From Massilia sp. UBA2709 (GTDB taxonomy: Bacteria; Pseudomonadota; Gammaproteobacteria; Burkholderiales; Burkholderiaceae_D): a stretch of 18,233 nucleotides of DNA. Position 1 is the first letter of the stretch. Every line of letters starts with the position of its first letter. This document shows positions 1-6,916 of this stretch, in pieces. The translations under genes and the position numbers were made by a program. Below the pieces are notes generated by a model, which was not told the DNA's origin, ran no database searches, and was given only the letters and a program-made list of their open reading frames with translations. The stretch lies in assembly GCA_002354135.1 (NCBI GenBank), contig DEKZ01000063.1:774-19006 (forward strand), given 5' to 3'.

Positions 1-21
1 GGCACGGGGTGCCCACCCTAC
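1..21. repeat. Cut copy of a hairpin-forming dispersed repeat
   Basis: The window opens inside a short inverted repeat: GGCAC at 1-5 pairs with GTGCC at 9-13, and the tail CCACCCTAC (13-21) is the same tail that closes the fuller copy at 62-118. The left arm is cut by the window edge. I recall intergenic repeats with a GTAGGGTGGGCAC core from many proteobacterial genomes, but I cannot count copies here. Confidence 0.5.
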
Positions 22-61
22 TGTCGACGTCGCGTCAAACGATTGATAGCGGAGCGCGCTA

Positions 62-118
62 GCGTGGGTTGAACGCGTGGACGGCATAGCCGCCTTGCGC
101 GGCCCGGTCCACCCTACG
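62..118. repeat. Hairpin-forming dispersed repeat, full copy
   Basis: A 57-base unit runs from GCGTGGGTTGAACGCG to CCACCCTACG. GTGGAC (77-82) pairs with GTCCAC (107-112). The terminal CCACCCTAC is shared with the cut copy at 1-21, while the inner stem bases differ between the two copies and still pair. It lies just downstream of the minus-strand cupin gene. There is no U-run, so it is not a classical terminator. Nothing else was seen in 1-141. Confidence 0.5.
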
Positions 119-141
119 TCCCTGCGCTACACGCTATTGGA

Positions 142-516
142 TCAACCGCCCTGCCCGCGCGGGTCCTTGGTCGGGCCGCCGGTGCGGACCGGGCCCAGCA
201 GGATGGTCATCAGGGCCACCGCGTCGACGTTGGCGCGGATTGCGTGCGGTTCGCCGCCGGCGAGATACACCATTTCGTTCGGGCGCAGGATGATGGTGCG
301 GCCGTGGGCGTCGAAAGCAATTTCTCCCTCCAGGCACAGCAGCGTCATCTCTCCCTCGACGCGGTGCTCGGGCATCGGCTTGTCCTTGGGGACGACCAGC
401 CGAATAAGTTCCATGTGCTCGGTCTTGGCCAGCGCGATGGACGTGAAATTGGCGATGTCGTCTTCGCCGCGGTGCAAGGCGATCCGTTCGCCCGATGCTG
501 CGTGTTGCAAGGCCAT
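142..516 (-). CDS. Small single-domain cupin protein
   Basis: This 124-residue protein is almost entirely one cupin beta-barrel. The first cupin motif is around residues 47-64 (PMPEHRVEGEMTLLCLEG, candidate metal ligands H51 and E56) and the second around 79-96 (PNEMVYLAGGEPHAIRAN, H91). The first motif has a single His instead of the usual HxH, so metal binding may be altered. There is no signal peptide, so it is probably cytoplasmic. The start is supported by an AGGAGG ribosome binding site about 6 bases upstream. It begins 12 bases after the DUF2461 stop codon and is probably the last gene of that transcript. Substrate and reaction cannot be told; small cupins of this type include sugar-binding, sensory and enzymatic members. 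Confidence 0.85.
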   Translation of the reverse strand: MALQHAASGERIALHRGEDDIANFTSIALAKTEHMELIRLVVPKDKPMPEHRVEGEMTLLCLEGEIAFDAHGRTIILRPNEMVYLAGGEPHAIRANVDAVALMTILLGPVRTGGPTKDPRGQGG

Positions 517-528
517 GTCGCCTCCTTT

Positions 529-1215
529 CTACTCTTCGTTGGTATAGGGCACGCTGCGCAGCCAGGTCACCAGCGCGAACGCATCCTCGAATCCGCGCGC
601 CAGTTGCGGCACCAGCTGCTCAGGCTTGTTCAGGGCCAGCGGCACCTCGGTCCAGGCAAAAAAGCTCTTCAGCTTGATGTACTCGATGTGCGGGTGCTCC
701 GCATCGAAGCCTTTCGGCGGCCGCTGCAGGCGGTCTTCTTCCAGCAAGCTGCGGTAGGTCGCGCGCAGGTGTTTATTCTTTAATATTTTTGCGAACCCTG
801 TCGCATCGTTGACGATGTGCTCGCGAATCGCCTTCAGGCGCTTCGGCGGCGGCAGGTATTCGCCCGCGCCGAAACCCAGGGTGCCGTCGCCCTCGATCTG
901 GAAGTAATAGGTCGGACCGGCGCCGGCGCTCGGGCGGCGCTTGTCGTTCGGCGCGATGCCGGCCGAGAAACGCGTCTTATAGGGTGTCTTGTCGTTGGAA
1001 AAGCGGATGTCGCGGTTGATGCGGAACATCGCCTTTTTCGGGTCGCAGGCGGCGACCTGCTTGTCGAACTTCGCCAGTTCGCGGATCAGGTCGCTGACGA
1101 CGGCATGGAACTCCTCGCGCAGGATGTCGTAGCGCGGTTTGTTCATGATGAACCAGGGACGGGTGTTGTTCTCTTTGAGCTCGGTCAGATATTGCGTCAG
1201 GTCACGCAGGTGCAT
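529..1215 (-). CDS. DUF2461 (TIGR02453 family) protein
   Basis: This 228-residue protein matches what I know of the DUF2461/TIGR02453 family along its whole length. The N-terminal region carries an L-KENNTRPWF segment, and the centre carries the conserved block FRINRDIRFSNDKTPYKT (about residues 64-81), followed by a GAGPTYYFQIEGDG segment. No signal peptide or membrane segment is seen. The family has no settled function. The ATG at 1215 has only a poor Shine-Dalgarno match. The gene follows the HtrA protease stop by 24 bases and precedes the cupin by 12, which suggests co-transcription from mscL onwards. A TATAAC box between the protease and this gene could be an extra weak promoter, but no convincing -35 accompanies it. 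Confidence 0.88.
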   Translation of the reverse strand: MHLRDLTQYLTELKENNTRPWFIMNKPRYDILREEFHAVVSDLIRELAKFDKQVAACDPKKAMFRINRDIRFSNDKTPYKTRFSAGIAPNDKRRPSAGAGPTYYFQIEGDGTLGFGAGEYLPPPKRLKAIREHIVNDATGFAKILKNKHLRATYRSLLEEDRLQRPPKGFDAEHPHIEYIKLKSFFAWTEVPLALNKPEQLVPQLARGFEDAFALVTWLRSVPYTNEE

Positions 1216-1239
1216 GGAAAGTCCGAAAAGTTATAAAAA

Positions 1240-2424
1240 TCATTCGCTCTGGCGCGGGCGCTTGCCCACCAGGACGTCGACCGTCGCTTCGCGGTTCTGG
1301 CGCATCAGCGTCAGGCGCGCCTTGGCGCCCGGTTCGAGCTGGGCGACCAGGTTCAGCATGTCGCCGGTGCTGGCAACCGGCTTGCCTTCGACGGCGAGCA
1401 GGATGTCGCCCGGGCGCACGCCGGCACGGTCGGCCGGACCGTTGCGCACCACGCCGGCGATGATGGCGCCGCTCTGGCGCGCGAGGCCGAAGCTGTCGGC
1501 CAGCTCGGGGGTGATGTCCTGCGATTCGATGCCGATCCAGCCGCGCACCACCTGGCCGTGCTTGATGATCGATTCGAGCACCGTGCGCGCCGTCGAGACG
1601 GGGATGGCGAAGCCGATGCCGATCGAGCCGCCGGTCTGCGAATAGATCGCCGAATTGATGCCGAGCAGGTTGCCGTGGGTGTCGACCAGGGCGCCGCCCG
1701 AGTTGCCAAAGTTGATGGCGGCGTCGGTTTGGATGAAATTCTCGAAGTGGTTGATGTGCAGGTTGTTGCGCCCCACGGCCGAGATGATGCCCATGGTGAC
1801 GGTCTGCCCAACGCCGAAGGGATTGCCGATCGCCAGCACGACGTCACCGACGCGCGCTTCGTCCGGCTGGCCCAGCACCATCACCGGCAGCTTGTCCTCC
1901 TTGATGCGGATCACGGCCAGGTCGGTCTCGGGGTCGGTCCCGACGATCTTGGCCGCCGCCTTGCGGCCATCGGCCAGGCCGACCTCGATCGCGTCGGCGC
2001 CTTCGACCACGTGGTTGTTGGTGATGATGTAGCCCTCGGCGCTGACGATCACGCCCGAACCGAGGCTGGCCAGCTGCTCCTGGGGCGGCATGCGGTCGCC
2101 GAAGAAGCGGCGGAAGAAGGGGTCCTTCAGGATCGGATGCGCTTCGCGCGAGGCCTTGCTGGTGAGGATGTTGACGACCGCCGGCATGGCGCGCCCGGCC
2201 GCCTCGCGGTAGCTGCCGGCGGCCGGCGCCGACTGCGCCTGCAGCACCGGCACCGTGCTCGCCTTCGGTCCGACCGGCACCTGGACCGGCGCGCGCCCCA
2301 CCCAGTCGGGGCGGAAAACTGTCAGCACGAAATAGATCGCCAGCACGATCGTGACCGCCTGGGCAAACAGCAGCCACAGCCGGCGTGCCGTGCTCGGGGG
2401 CGATGTATTGGCGATGTCTTTCAC
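1240..2424 (-). CDS. HtrA/DegS-type membrane-anchored serine protease, one PDZ domain
   Basis: This 394-residue envelope protease has an uncleaved N-terminal membrane anchor (about residues 16-36), a proline/alanine-rich linker, a trypsin-like domain and a single PDZ domain (about 285-385). The triad is H138 (TNNHVVEG), D168 (TDLAVI) and S242 (GNSGGA). One PDZ plus an anchor is the DegS layout rather than the two-PDZ soluble DegP/DegQ. DegS cleaves the anti-sigma factor RseA after sensing misfolded porins, but whether this betaproteobacterial protein has that role is inference. The start is GTG at 2424, overlapping the mscL stop as GTGA, so translation is probably coupled to mscL. No separate promoter is visible. 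Confidence 0.93.
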   Translation of the reverse strand: MKDIANTSPPSTARRLWLLFAQAVTIVLAIYFVLTVFRPDWVGRAPVQVPVGPKASTVPVLQAQSAPAAGSYREAAGRAMPAVVNILTSKASREAHPILKDPFFRRFFGDRMPPQEQLASLGSGVIVSAEGYIITNNHVVEGADAIEVGLADGRKAAAKIVGTDPETDLAVIRIKEDKLPVMVLGQPDEARVGDVVLAIGNPFGVGQTVTMGIISAVGRNNLHINHFENFIQTDAAINFGNSGGALVDTHGNLLGINSAIYSQTGGSIGIGFAIPVSTARTVLESIIKHGQVVRGWIGIESQDITPELADSFGLARQSGAIIAGVVRNGPADRAGVRPGDILLAVEGKPVASTGDMLNLVAQLEPGAKARLTLMRQNREATVDVLVGKRPRQSE

Positions 2425-2855
2425 TGCTTCGGTGCGTTACGCAGGGAGTCGCGGATTTCGCGCAGCAGGAGGATGTCTTCGGGCGTGGCCGGGGCCTTGG
2501 CCGCTTCTTCCGGCACCATGCGCTGGCGCAGGCGATTCATCAGGCGCACCATCTGGAAGATGATGAAGGCCAGGATGATGAAGTTCAGGAGGATGGTGAT
2601 GAAGTTCCCGTAGGCGATGACGGCGCCGCCTTTTTTCGCTTCCGCCAGCGCCAGGCCATAGGCCTGGCCATTCAGCGGAATATAGTAGCTGGCGAAATCG
2701 AGACCGCCGAACAGGCGGCCGATGGGCGGCATGATGACGTCCTGCACCAGCGAATCGACGATACGGCCGAAGGCGCCGCCGATGATCACGCCGACCGCGA
2801 GATCGATCACATTGCCGCGCATCGCAAATTTTTTAAACTCTTCCATCATCGCCAT
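2421..2855 (-). CDS. mscL: Large-conductance mechanosensitive channel MscL
   Basis: This 144-residue protein has the MscL family length. The N-terminus carries the amphipathic helix EEFKKFAMRGN, followed by the pore-lining segment NVIDLAVGVIIGGAFGRIV (TM1), the VQDVIMPPIG turn, a periplasmic loop, TM2 (about 80-103) and a C-terminal helix containing EDILLLREIRD. It forms a pentameric inner-membrane pore that opens under membrane tension to relieve hypo-osmotic shock. The first ATG (2855) has an AGAGGAAA ribosome site and gives a MAMMEEF start; the ATG of MMEEF is a less likely alternative. It leads the transcript into the HtrA protease through a 4-base overlap. A promoter would lie in 2856-2950; I saw no strong consensus there. 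Confidence 0.97.
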   Translation of the reverse strand: MAMMEEFKKFAMRGNVIDLAVGVIIGGAFGRIVDSLVQDVIMPPIGRLFGGLDFASYYIPLNGQAYGLALAEAKKGGAVIAYGNFITILLNFIILAFIIFQMVRLMNRLRQRMVPEEAAKAPATPEDILLLREIRDSLRNAPKQ

Positions 2856-3161
2856 TGCGTTTCCTCTAGTTTTGATTAAGGTTGTTGTTGAAATAGCTAA
2901 TGCGATGATACCGCAAGGTCTTGGATGCCGTACGCACGCCCGGGGTTCCGCACCCGACCACGCGCCCGGCTACGCGCCCGCCGCTTATGCAGGATGGCTG
3001 AGCTGCACCGCAGCATCGGCTGCCAACGGGACGCCCATCCCTCAATTGCCGCGCACGTAATATTTTTTCTCCAATAAAGATTGCCATTCACATATAATTT
3101 TGTGTTGCTGCAAGCTCTTTATTGATTCTAAAGTTTCGTAATTTCACGGAGTGGGGTTGGT
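2856..3161. other. Divergent intergenic region between mscL and petA
   Basis: These 306 bases separate the minus-strand mscL transcript from the plus-strand petABC transcript, so both promoters should be here. The middle part (2930-3050) is GC-rich with a short direct repeat ACGCGCCCG (2960-2968 and 2972-2980). The part from 3058 to 3150 is distinctly AT-rich and contains a perfect TATAAT at 3093-3098. No good -35 hexamer lies 16-18 bases before it. No ORF here looks coding. Confidence 0.6.
3093..3098 (+). promoter_or_regulatory. Candidate -10 box for petABC
   Basis: A perfect TATAAT lies in the AT-rich stretch 64 bases before the petA start. The hexamer 17 bases upstream is TCCAAT-like and poor, so this promoter would need an activator or is a chance match. 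It is the best candidate on this strand. Confidence 0.35.
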
Positions 3162-3776
3162 ATGAGTAATGAAAAGCAGGTCGATTCAGGCCGGCGCGGC
3201 TTGCTCGTCGCTACATGTGCGGCGGGCGGGGTCGTCGGTGTAGCCACGGCAGGCGCCCTGGTCAGCACGTTCCAGCCATCCGAGCGGGCCAAGGCGGCCG
3301 GCGCTCCGGTCGAAGTGGACATCTCGGACGTCAAGCCGGGCGAAATGAAGGTCGTCGAATGGCGCGGCAAGCCGGTCTGGATCCTGCGTCGCACGCCGGA
3401 GATGATGGCCAGCCTTCCCAAGAACGATCCGCTGCTTGCAGACCCGAACTCCGAAAAGGTCTACCAGCTCGACATGCCGGAGTACGCGAAGAACGAATAC
3501 CGCGCCCGCCCCGAGCACAAGGAAGTCCTGGTTACCGTGGGCATCTGCTCGCACCTGGGCTGCTCGCCCTCGTCCCGTTTCGCCGAAGGTCCGCAGCCGA
3601 ACCTGCCGGACAACTGGCACGGCGGCTTCCTCTGCCCTTGCCACGGTTCCACCTTCGACCTGGCCGGCCGCGTGTTCCAGAACAAGCCGGCACCGACGAA
3701 CATGGATATCCCGCCGTACATGTACCTGTCCGATAACAAGATCGTGATCGGCAAAGACGAAAAAGGGGAGGCATAA
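3162..3776 (+). CDS. petA: Ubiquinol-cytochrome c reductase, Rieske iron-sulfur subunit
   Basis: This 204-residue Rieske protein is the high-potential [2Fe-2S] subunit of cytochrome bc1, carrying electrons from ubiquinol at the Qo site to cytochrome c1. Box I is CSHLGC (residues 129-134) and box II is CPCHGS (158-163). By family homology the cluster ligands are C129, H131, C158 and H161, with C134-C160 as the stabilising disulfide. The N-terminus has a twin arginine (R11-R12) before a hydrophobic helix (about 14-36), consistent with Tat export and retention as a membrane anchor. GGAGTGGGG supports the ATG at 3162. It is the first gene of petABC, with one base between its stop and petB. Confidence 0.98.
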   Translation: MSNEKQVDSGRRGLLVATCAAGGVVGVATAGALVSTFQPSERAKAAGAPVEVDISDVKPGEMKVVEWRGKPVWILRRTPEMMASLPKNDPLLADPNSEKVYQLDMPEYAKNEYRARPEHKEVLVTVGICSHLGCSPSSRFAEGPQPNLPDNWHGGFLCPCHGSTFDLAGRVFQNKPAPTNMDIPPYMYLSDNKIVIGKDEKGEA

Positions 3777-3777
3777 C

Positions 3778-5193
3778 ATGGGCGGCCCATTCAAGGAAAC
3801 CAAGCTGCCGGCCACCGCGCCGGCCGGCCACCGCGCGCTGGCCTGGATCGACGACCGCTTCCCGCTGTCGAAACTCTGGTACGAACAATGGGGCCGCTAC
3901 TACGCCCCGAAGAACTTCAACGTCTGGTACATCTTCGGCTCGCTGGCCATGCTGGTGCTGGTGCTGCAGATCGTCACCGGCATCTTCCTGACGATGCACT
4001 ACAAGCCGGACGCGAATCTCGCCTTCGGTTCGGTCGAGTACATCATGCGCGAAGTGCCCTGGGGCTGGCTGGTGCGCTACATGCACTCGACCGGCGCCTC
4101 GGCCTTCTTCATCATCGTCTACCTGCACATGACCCGCGGCCTGCTCTACGGCTCCTACCGCAAGCCGCGCGAGCTGATCTGGCTGTTCGGCTTCGCGATC
4201 TTCCTGTGCCTGATGGCCGAGGCCTTCTTCGGCTACCTGCTGCCCTGGGGCCAGATGTCGTACTGGGGCGCCCAGGTGATCGTCAACCTGTTCGGCGCGA
4301 TCCCGGTCATCGGGCCGGACCTGTCGCTGTGGATCCGCGGCGACTACGTGGTGTCGGATGCGACCCTGAACCGCTTCTTCGCCTTCCACGTCATCGCCCT
4401 GCCGCTGGTGCTGCTGGGCCTGGTCGCGGCGCACCTGATCGCGCTGCACGAAGTCGGTTCCTCGAACCCGGACGGCATCGAAGTCAAGGAAACCATCGGC
4501 GCCGACGGCCACCCGGTCGACGCGATCCCGTCGCACCCCTACTACACCACGAAGGACTTCTTCGGCGTCTCGGTGTTCCTGCTGATTTTCTCGGCGGTCG
4601 TGTTCTTCGCGCCTGAGATGGGCGGCTACTTCCTCGAGTACAACAACTTCATCCCGGCCGACTCGATGAAGACCCCGCCGCACATCGCGCCGACCTGGTA
4701 CTTCACGCCGTTCTACTCGGTGCTGCGCGCCACCACCGCCGACTTCATGTACGTGCTGATGGCGGCGATCGCGCTGTACGTCGTGTTCATCTGGATGAAG
4801 TCGCGCCTGTCGTTCAAGGCCAAGGTCGCGATCGCGGTCATCGCCCTGCTCCTGATCATCGGCATGCTGCCGCAGGTGCTGGAAGCGAAATTCTGGGGCG
4901 TGGTGCTGTTCGGCTCGTCGGTGGTGATCATCGCCTTCCTGCCGTGGCTGGACCACTCGCCGGTGAAGTCGATCCGCTACCGTCCGGACTGGCACAAGTG
5001 GGTGTATGCGGTGTTCGGCATCTCCTTCATCGCCCTGGGCTACCTCGGCACCCAGCTGCCGACGCCGGCGTACACCATCATCTCGCAGGTGTGCACCCTG
5101 TTGTACTTCAGCTTCTTCCTCCTGATGCCGTGGTGGAGCGCGGCCGGCCGCTTCAAGCCGGTGCCCAAGCGCGTGACCTTCCATCCGCATTGA
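3778..5193 (+). CDS. petB: Ubiquinol-cytochrome c reductase, cytochrome b subunit
   Basis: This 471-residue integral membrane subunit carries the bL and bH hemes and forms the Qo and Qi quinone sites of complex III. Heme-ligand histidines are H103/H117 (RYMHSTG and YLHMTR) and H204/H219 (FAFHVI and AAHLIALH). The second pair is separated by 14 residues, which I recall as typical of beta/gamma-proteobacterial homologues, against 13 in mitochondria. The Qo-site tetrapeptide, PEWY in mitochondria and alphaproteobacteria, reads PTWY here (HIAPTWYFTPFYS). The length fits a full-length fused cytochrome b with eight or more helices. AGGGGAGG precedes the start, and the gene begins one base after petA. 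Confidence 0.98.
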   Translation: MGGPFKETKLPATAPAGHRALAWIDDRFPLSKLWYEQWGRYYAPKNFNVWYIFGSLAMLVLVLQIVTGIFLTMHYKPDANLAFGSVEYIMREVPWGWLVRYMHSTGASAFFIIVYLHMTRGLLYGSYRKPRELIWLFGFAIFLCLMAEAFFGYLLPWGQMSYWGAQVIVNLFGAIPVIGPDLSLWIRGDYVVSDATLNRFFAFHVIALPLVLLGLVAAHLIALHEVGSSNPDGIEVKETIGADGHPVDAIPSHPYYTTKDFFGVSVFLLIFSAVVFFAPEMGGYFLEYNNFIPADSMKTPPHIAPTWYFTPFYSVLRATTADFMYVLMAAIALYVVFIWMKSRLSFKAKVAIAVIALLLIIGMLPQVLEAKFWGVVLFGSSVVIIAFLPWLDHSPVKSIRYRPDWHKWVYAVFGISFIALGYLGTQLPTPAYTIISQVCTLLYFSFFLLMPWWSAAGRFKPVPKRVTFHPH

Positions 5194-5217
5194 TCAACGG
5201 ACAAGCCAAGGACAACC

Positions 5218-5979
5218 ATGAACTTTACGAAGAAACTGCTCGCGGTCCTGGCGCTGGTGCCGGGACTGGCATTCGCGGCCGAAGGCGGCTTCCCGCTCGA
5301 CCGCGCCCCGGAACGCCACGACATGGCGTCGCTGCAAAACGGCGCCAAGCTGTTCGTCAACTACTGCCTGAACTGCCACTCGGCCAGCGCTATGCGCTAC
5401 AACCGCCTGCGCGACCTGGACCTGACCGAGGACCAGATCAAGAACAACCTGTTGTTCTCGGCCGACAAGGTGGGCGAGATGATGACGACGGCGATGCGCC
5501 CGGCCGATGCGAAAGCCTGGTTCGGCGCGGTGCCGCCGGATCTGTCGGTGATCGCCCGCGCCAAGGCCTCGCCGGCGGGCAGCGGCGCGGACTACCTGTA
5601 CACCTACCTGCGCACCTTCTACAAGGACGATACGCGCCCGACCGGCTGGAACAACATGGTCGTGCCGAACGTGGCCATGCCGCACGCGATGTGGCAGCTG
5701 CAGGGCATCCGCACGGTCAAGATGGTCGATGCACCCGATCCTCACGAGCCGGGCAAGACCATCCACAAGTTCGCCGGCTTCGAGCAGGTGACGCCAGGCA
5801 CAATGAGCGCCACCGAGTTCGACACCGCAACCGCCGACCTGGTTGCCTACCTGAGCTGGATGGCTGAGCCAGCGCAAGGAACCCGCAAGAAGCTCGGTGT
5901 TATCGTCCTGATTTTCCTGTCGATTTTCGCCTTCCTGGCCTGGCGTTTGAACGCTTCGTACTGGAAAGATGTGAAGTAA
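5218..5979 (+). CDS. petC: Ubiquinol-cytochrome c reductase, cytochrome c1
   Basis: This 253-residue c-type cytochrome is the electron exit of the bc1 complex, passing electrons from the Rieske protein to soluble or membrane cytochrome c. It has a Sec signal peptide (about 1-20, ending AFA-A), a CLNCH heme-binding motif (residues 50-54), and a C-terminal membrane anchor (GVIVLIFLSIFAFLAW) with the usual N-x-SYWKDVK end. The axial methionine is probably in the NVAMPHAMW segment, but I cannot say which Met. The start has an AAGGA ribosome site and lies 24 bases after petB. A hairpin at 6026-6052 closes the transcript unless it reads through into sspA. Confidence 0.97.
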   Translation: MNFTKKLLAVLALVPGLAFAAEGGFPLDRAPERHDMASLQNGAKLFVNYCLNCHSASAMRYNRLRDLDLTEDQIKNNLLFSADKVGEMMTTAMRPADAKAWFGAVPPDLSVIARAKASPAGSGADYLYTYLRTFYKDDTRPTGWNNMVVPNVAMPHAMWQLQGIRTVKMVDAPDPHEPGKTIHKFAGFEQVTPGTMSATEFDTATADLVAYLSWMAEPAQGTRKKLGVIVLIFLSIFAFLAWRLNASYWKDVK

Positions 5980-5988
5980 TTCGTTTTC

Positions 5989-6017
5989 ATTGCCCGCTTG
6001 GCTATAATACGGGCAAT
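5989..6017 (+). promoter_or_regulatory. sspA promoter: -10 box inside a perfect 8-bp inverted repeat
   Basis: TATAAT (6003-6008) lies in the 13-base spacer of a perfect inverted repeat, ATTGCCCG (5989-5996) and CGGGCAAT (6010-6017). The -35 position (about 5980-5985, TTCGTT) is poor. Transcription would start near 6015, at the right arm of the repeat. The arrangement could be an operator overlapping the promoter or a cruciform-prone site. Confidence 0.6.
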
Positions 6018-6025
6018 CATTTTTC

Positions 6026-6059
6026 GGGGTGAGTCGCTCGGCGCTTCACCCCTTTGTTT
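6026..6059 (+). terminator. Hairpin with U-rich tail between petC and sspA
   Basis: GGGGTGA (6026-6032) pairs with TCACCCC (6046-6052), and the inner CGC/GCG adds three more pairs around a TCG loop. TTTGTTT follows (6053-6059). It fits an intrinsic terminator for petABC. Because it lies downstream of the sspA -10 box, it would also be at the 5' end of the sspA message and could act as a leader hairpin or attenuator. Confidence 0.65.
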
Positions 6060-6077
6060 CTTAAGGAACTATAAACC

Positions 6078-6689
6078 ATGATGGTTCTCTACTCCGGCAC
6101 CACGTGCCCGTTCTCCCAACGCTGCCGCCTGGTCCTGTTCGAAAAGGGCATGGATTTCGAGGTGCGCGACGTCGACCTGTTCAACAAGCCGGAAGATATT
6201 TCGACGATGAACCCGTATGGCCAGGTGCCGATCCTGGTCGAGCGCGAACTGATCCTGTACGAATCGAACATCATCAACGAGTACATCGATGAGCGCTTCC
6301 CGCACCCGCAACTGATGCCGGCCGATCCGCTGATGCGCGCGCGTGCCCGCCTGATGCTGTTCAACTTCGAAAAAGAACTGTTCGTCCACGTGCACGTCCT
6401 GGAAAGCGACCGCAACAAGACGAACGAGAAGGCCCACGACAAGGCGCGCGCCGAAATCCGCGACCGCCTGACCACGCTGGCGCCGCTGTTCCTGAAGAAC
6501 AAGTACATGCTGGGCGACGAGTTCTCCATGCTCGACGTGGCAATCGCACCGCTGCTGTGGCGCCTGGACCACTACGGCATCGAGCTGTCGAAGACCGCCG
6601 CGCCGCTGATGAAGTATGCCGAGCGCATCTTCTCGCGTCCTGCCTACATCGAAGCACTGACCCCGTCGGAAAAGGTGATGCGCCGTTAA
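6078..6689 (+). CDS. sspA: Stringent starvation protein A (GST-fold)
   Basis: This 203-residue protein has a glutathione S-transferase fold. In gammaproteobacteria SspA binds RNA polymerase with sigma70 and modulates transcription under starvation, acid stress and virulence conditions. The thioredoxin-like N-terminal half contains SGTTCPFSQRCR (C10 and C16), the NPYGQVPIL cis-proline loop, and YESNIINEYIDERFPHP; the C-terminal helical domain contains NKYMLGDEFSMLDVAIAPLLWRL. The first of two adjacent ATGs (6078) is chosen because AAGGAA is 9 bases upstream; starting at 6081 loses only one Met. It is followed 227 bases later by sspB, the usual partner. Confidence 0.96.
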   Translation: MMVLYSGTTCPFSQRCRLVLFEKGMDFEVRDVDLFNKPEDISTMNPYGQVPILVERELILYESNIINEYIDERFPHPQLMPADPLMRARARLMLFNFEKELFVHVHVLESDRNKTNEKAHDKARAEIRDRLTTLAPLFLKNKYMLGDEFSMLDVAIAPLLWRLDHYGIELSKTAAPLMKYAERIFSRPAYIEALTPSEKVMRR

Positions 6690-6746
6690 TCGGCGCCGCG
6701 GGGCACGCGCAATACGCCTGTGCCCTGTGCTCCCTACTCTCCGCCA

Positions 6747-6789
6747 CGCCAGTTTGCGCCGCCTTTTGGCGAATCGCAGTAAACTGGCG
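6747..6789. repeat. Nested inverted repeat in the sspA-sspB gap
   Basis: A perfect 9-bp inverted repeat, CGCCAGTTT (6747-6755) and AAACTGGCG (6781-6789), encloses an inner CGCC-TTTT-GGCG hairpin (6759-6770). There is no U-run after it, so it is not a standard intrinsic terminator. It may be a processing or stability element, or a REP-like unit. The rest of the 227-base gap (6690-6916) shows no recognisable promoter or ORF. Confidence 0.5.
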
Positions 6790-6916
6790 CTTCGCGCATG
6801 CACGCCGGGTAAAGCGCCTGCCGCCCTGCCCGTCCGTGCCTGCCTGCGCCGCAAGCGGCGCCCCGAATCGGCGTCCATACCAGCGCCTTGCCGGACAAAC
6901 CAGAATTCATTTGCCC

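Noticed and set aside
1558..2613. A 351-residue open frame on the plus strand over the HtrA protease and mscL
   Set aside because: It is a shadow of the protease frame; no start signal or domain supports it.
3532..5190. A 552-residue open frame on the minus strand across petA and petB
   Set aside because: It is antisense to two certain genes, has the same biased composition, and shows no domain.
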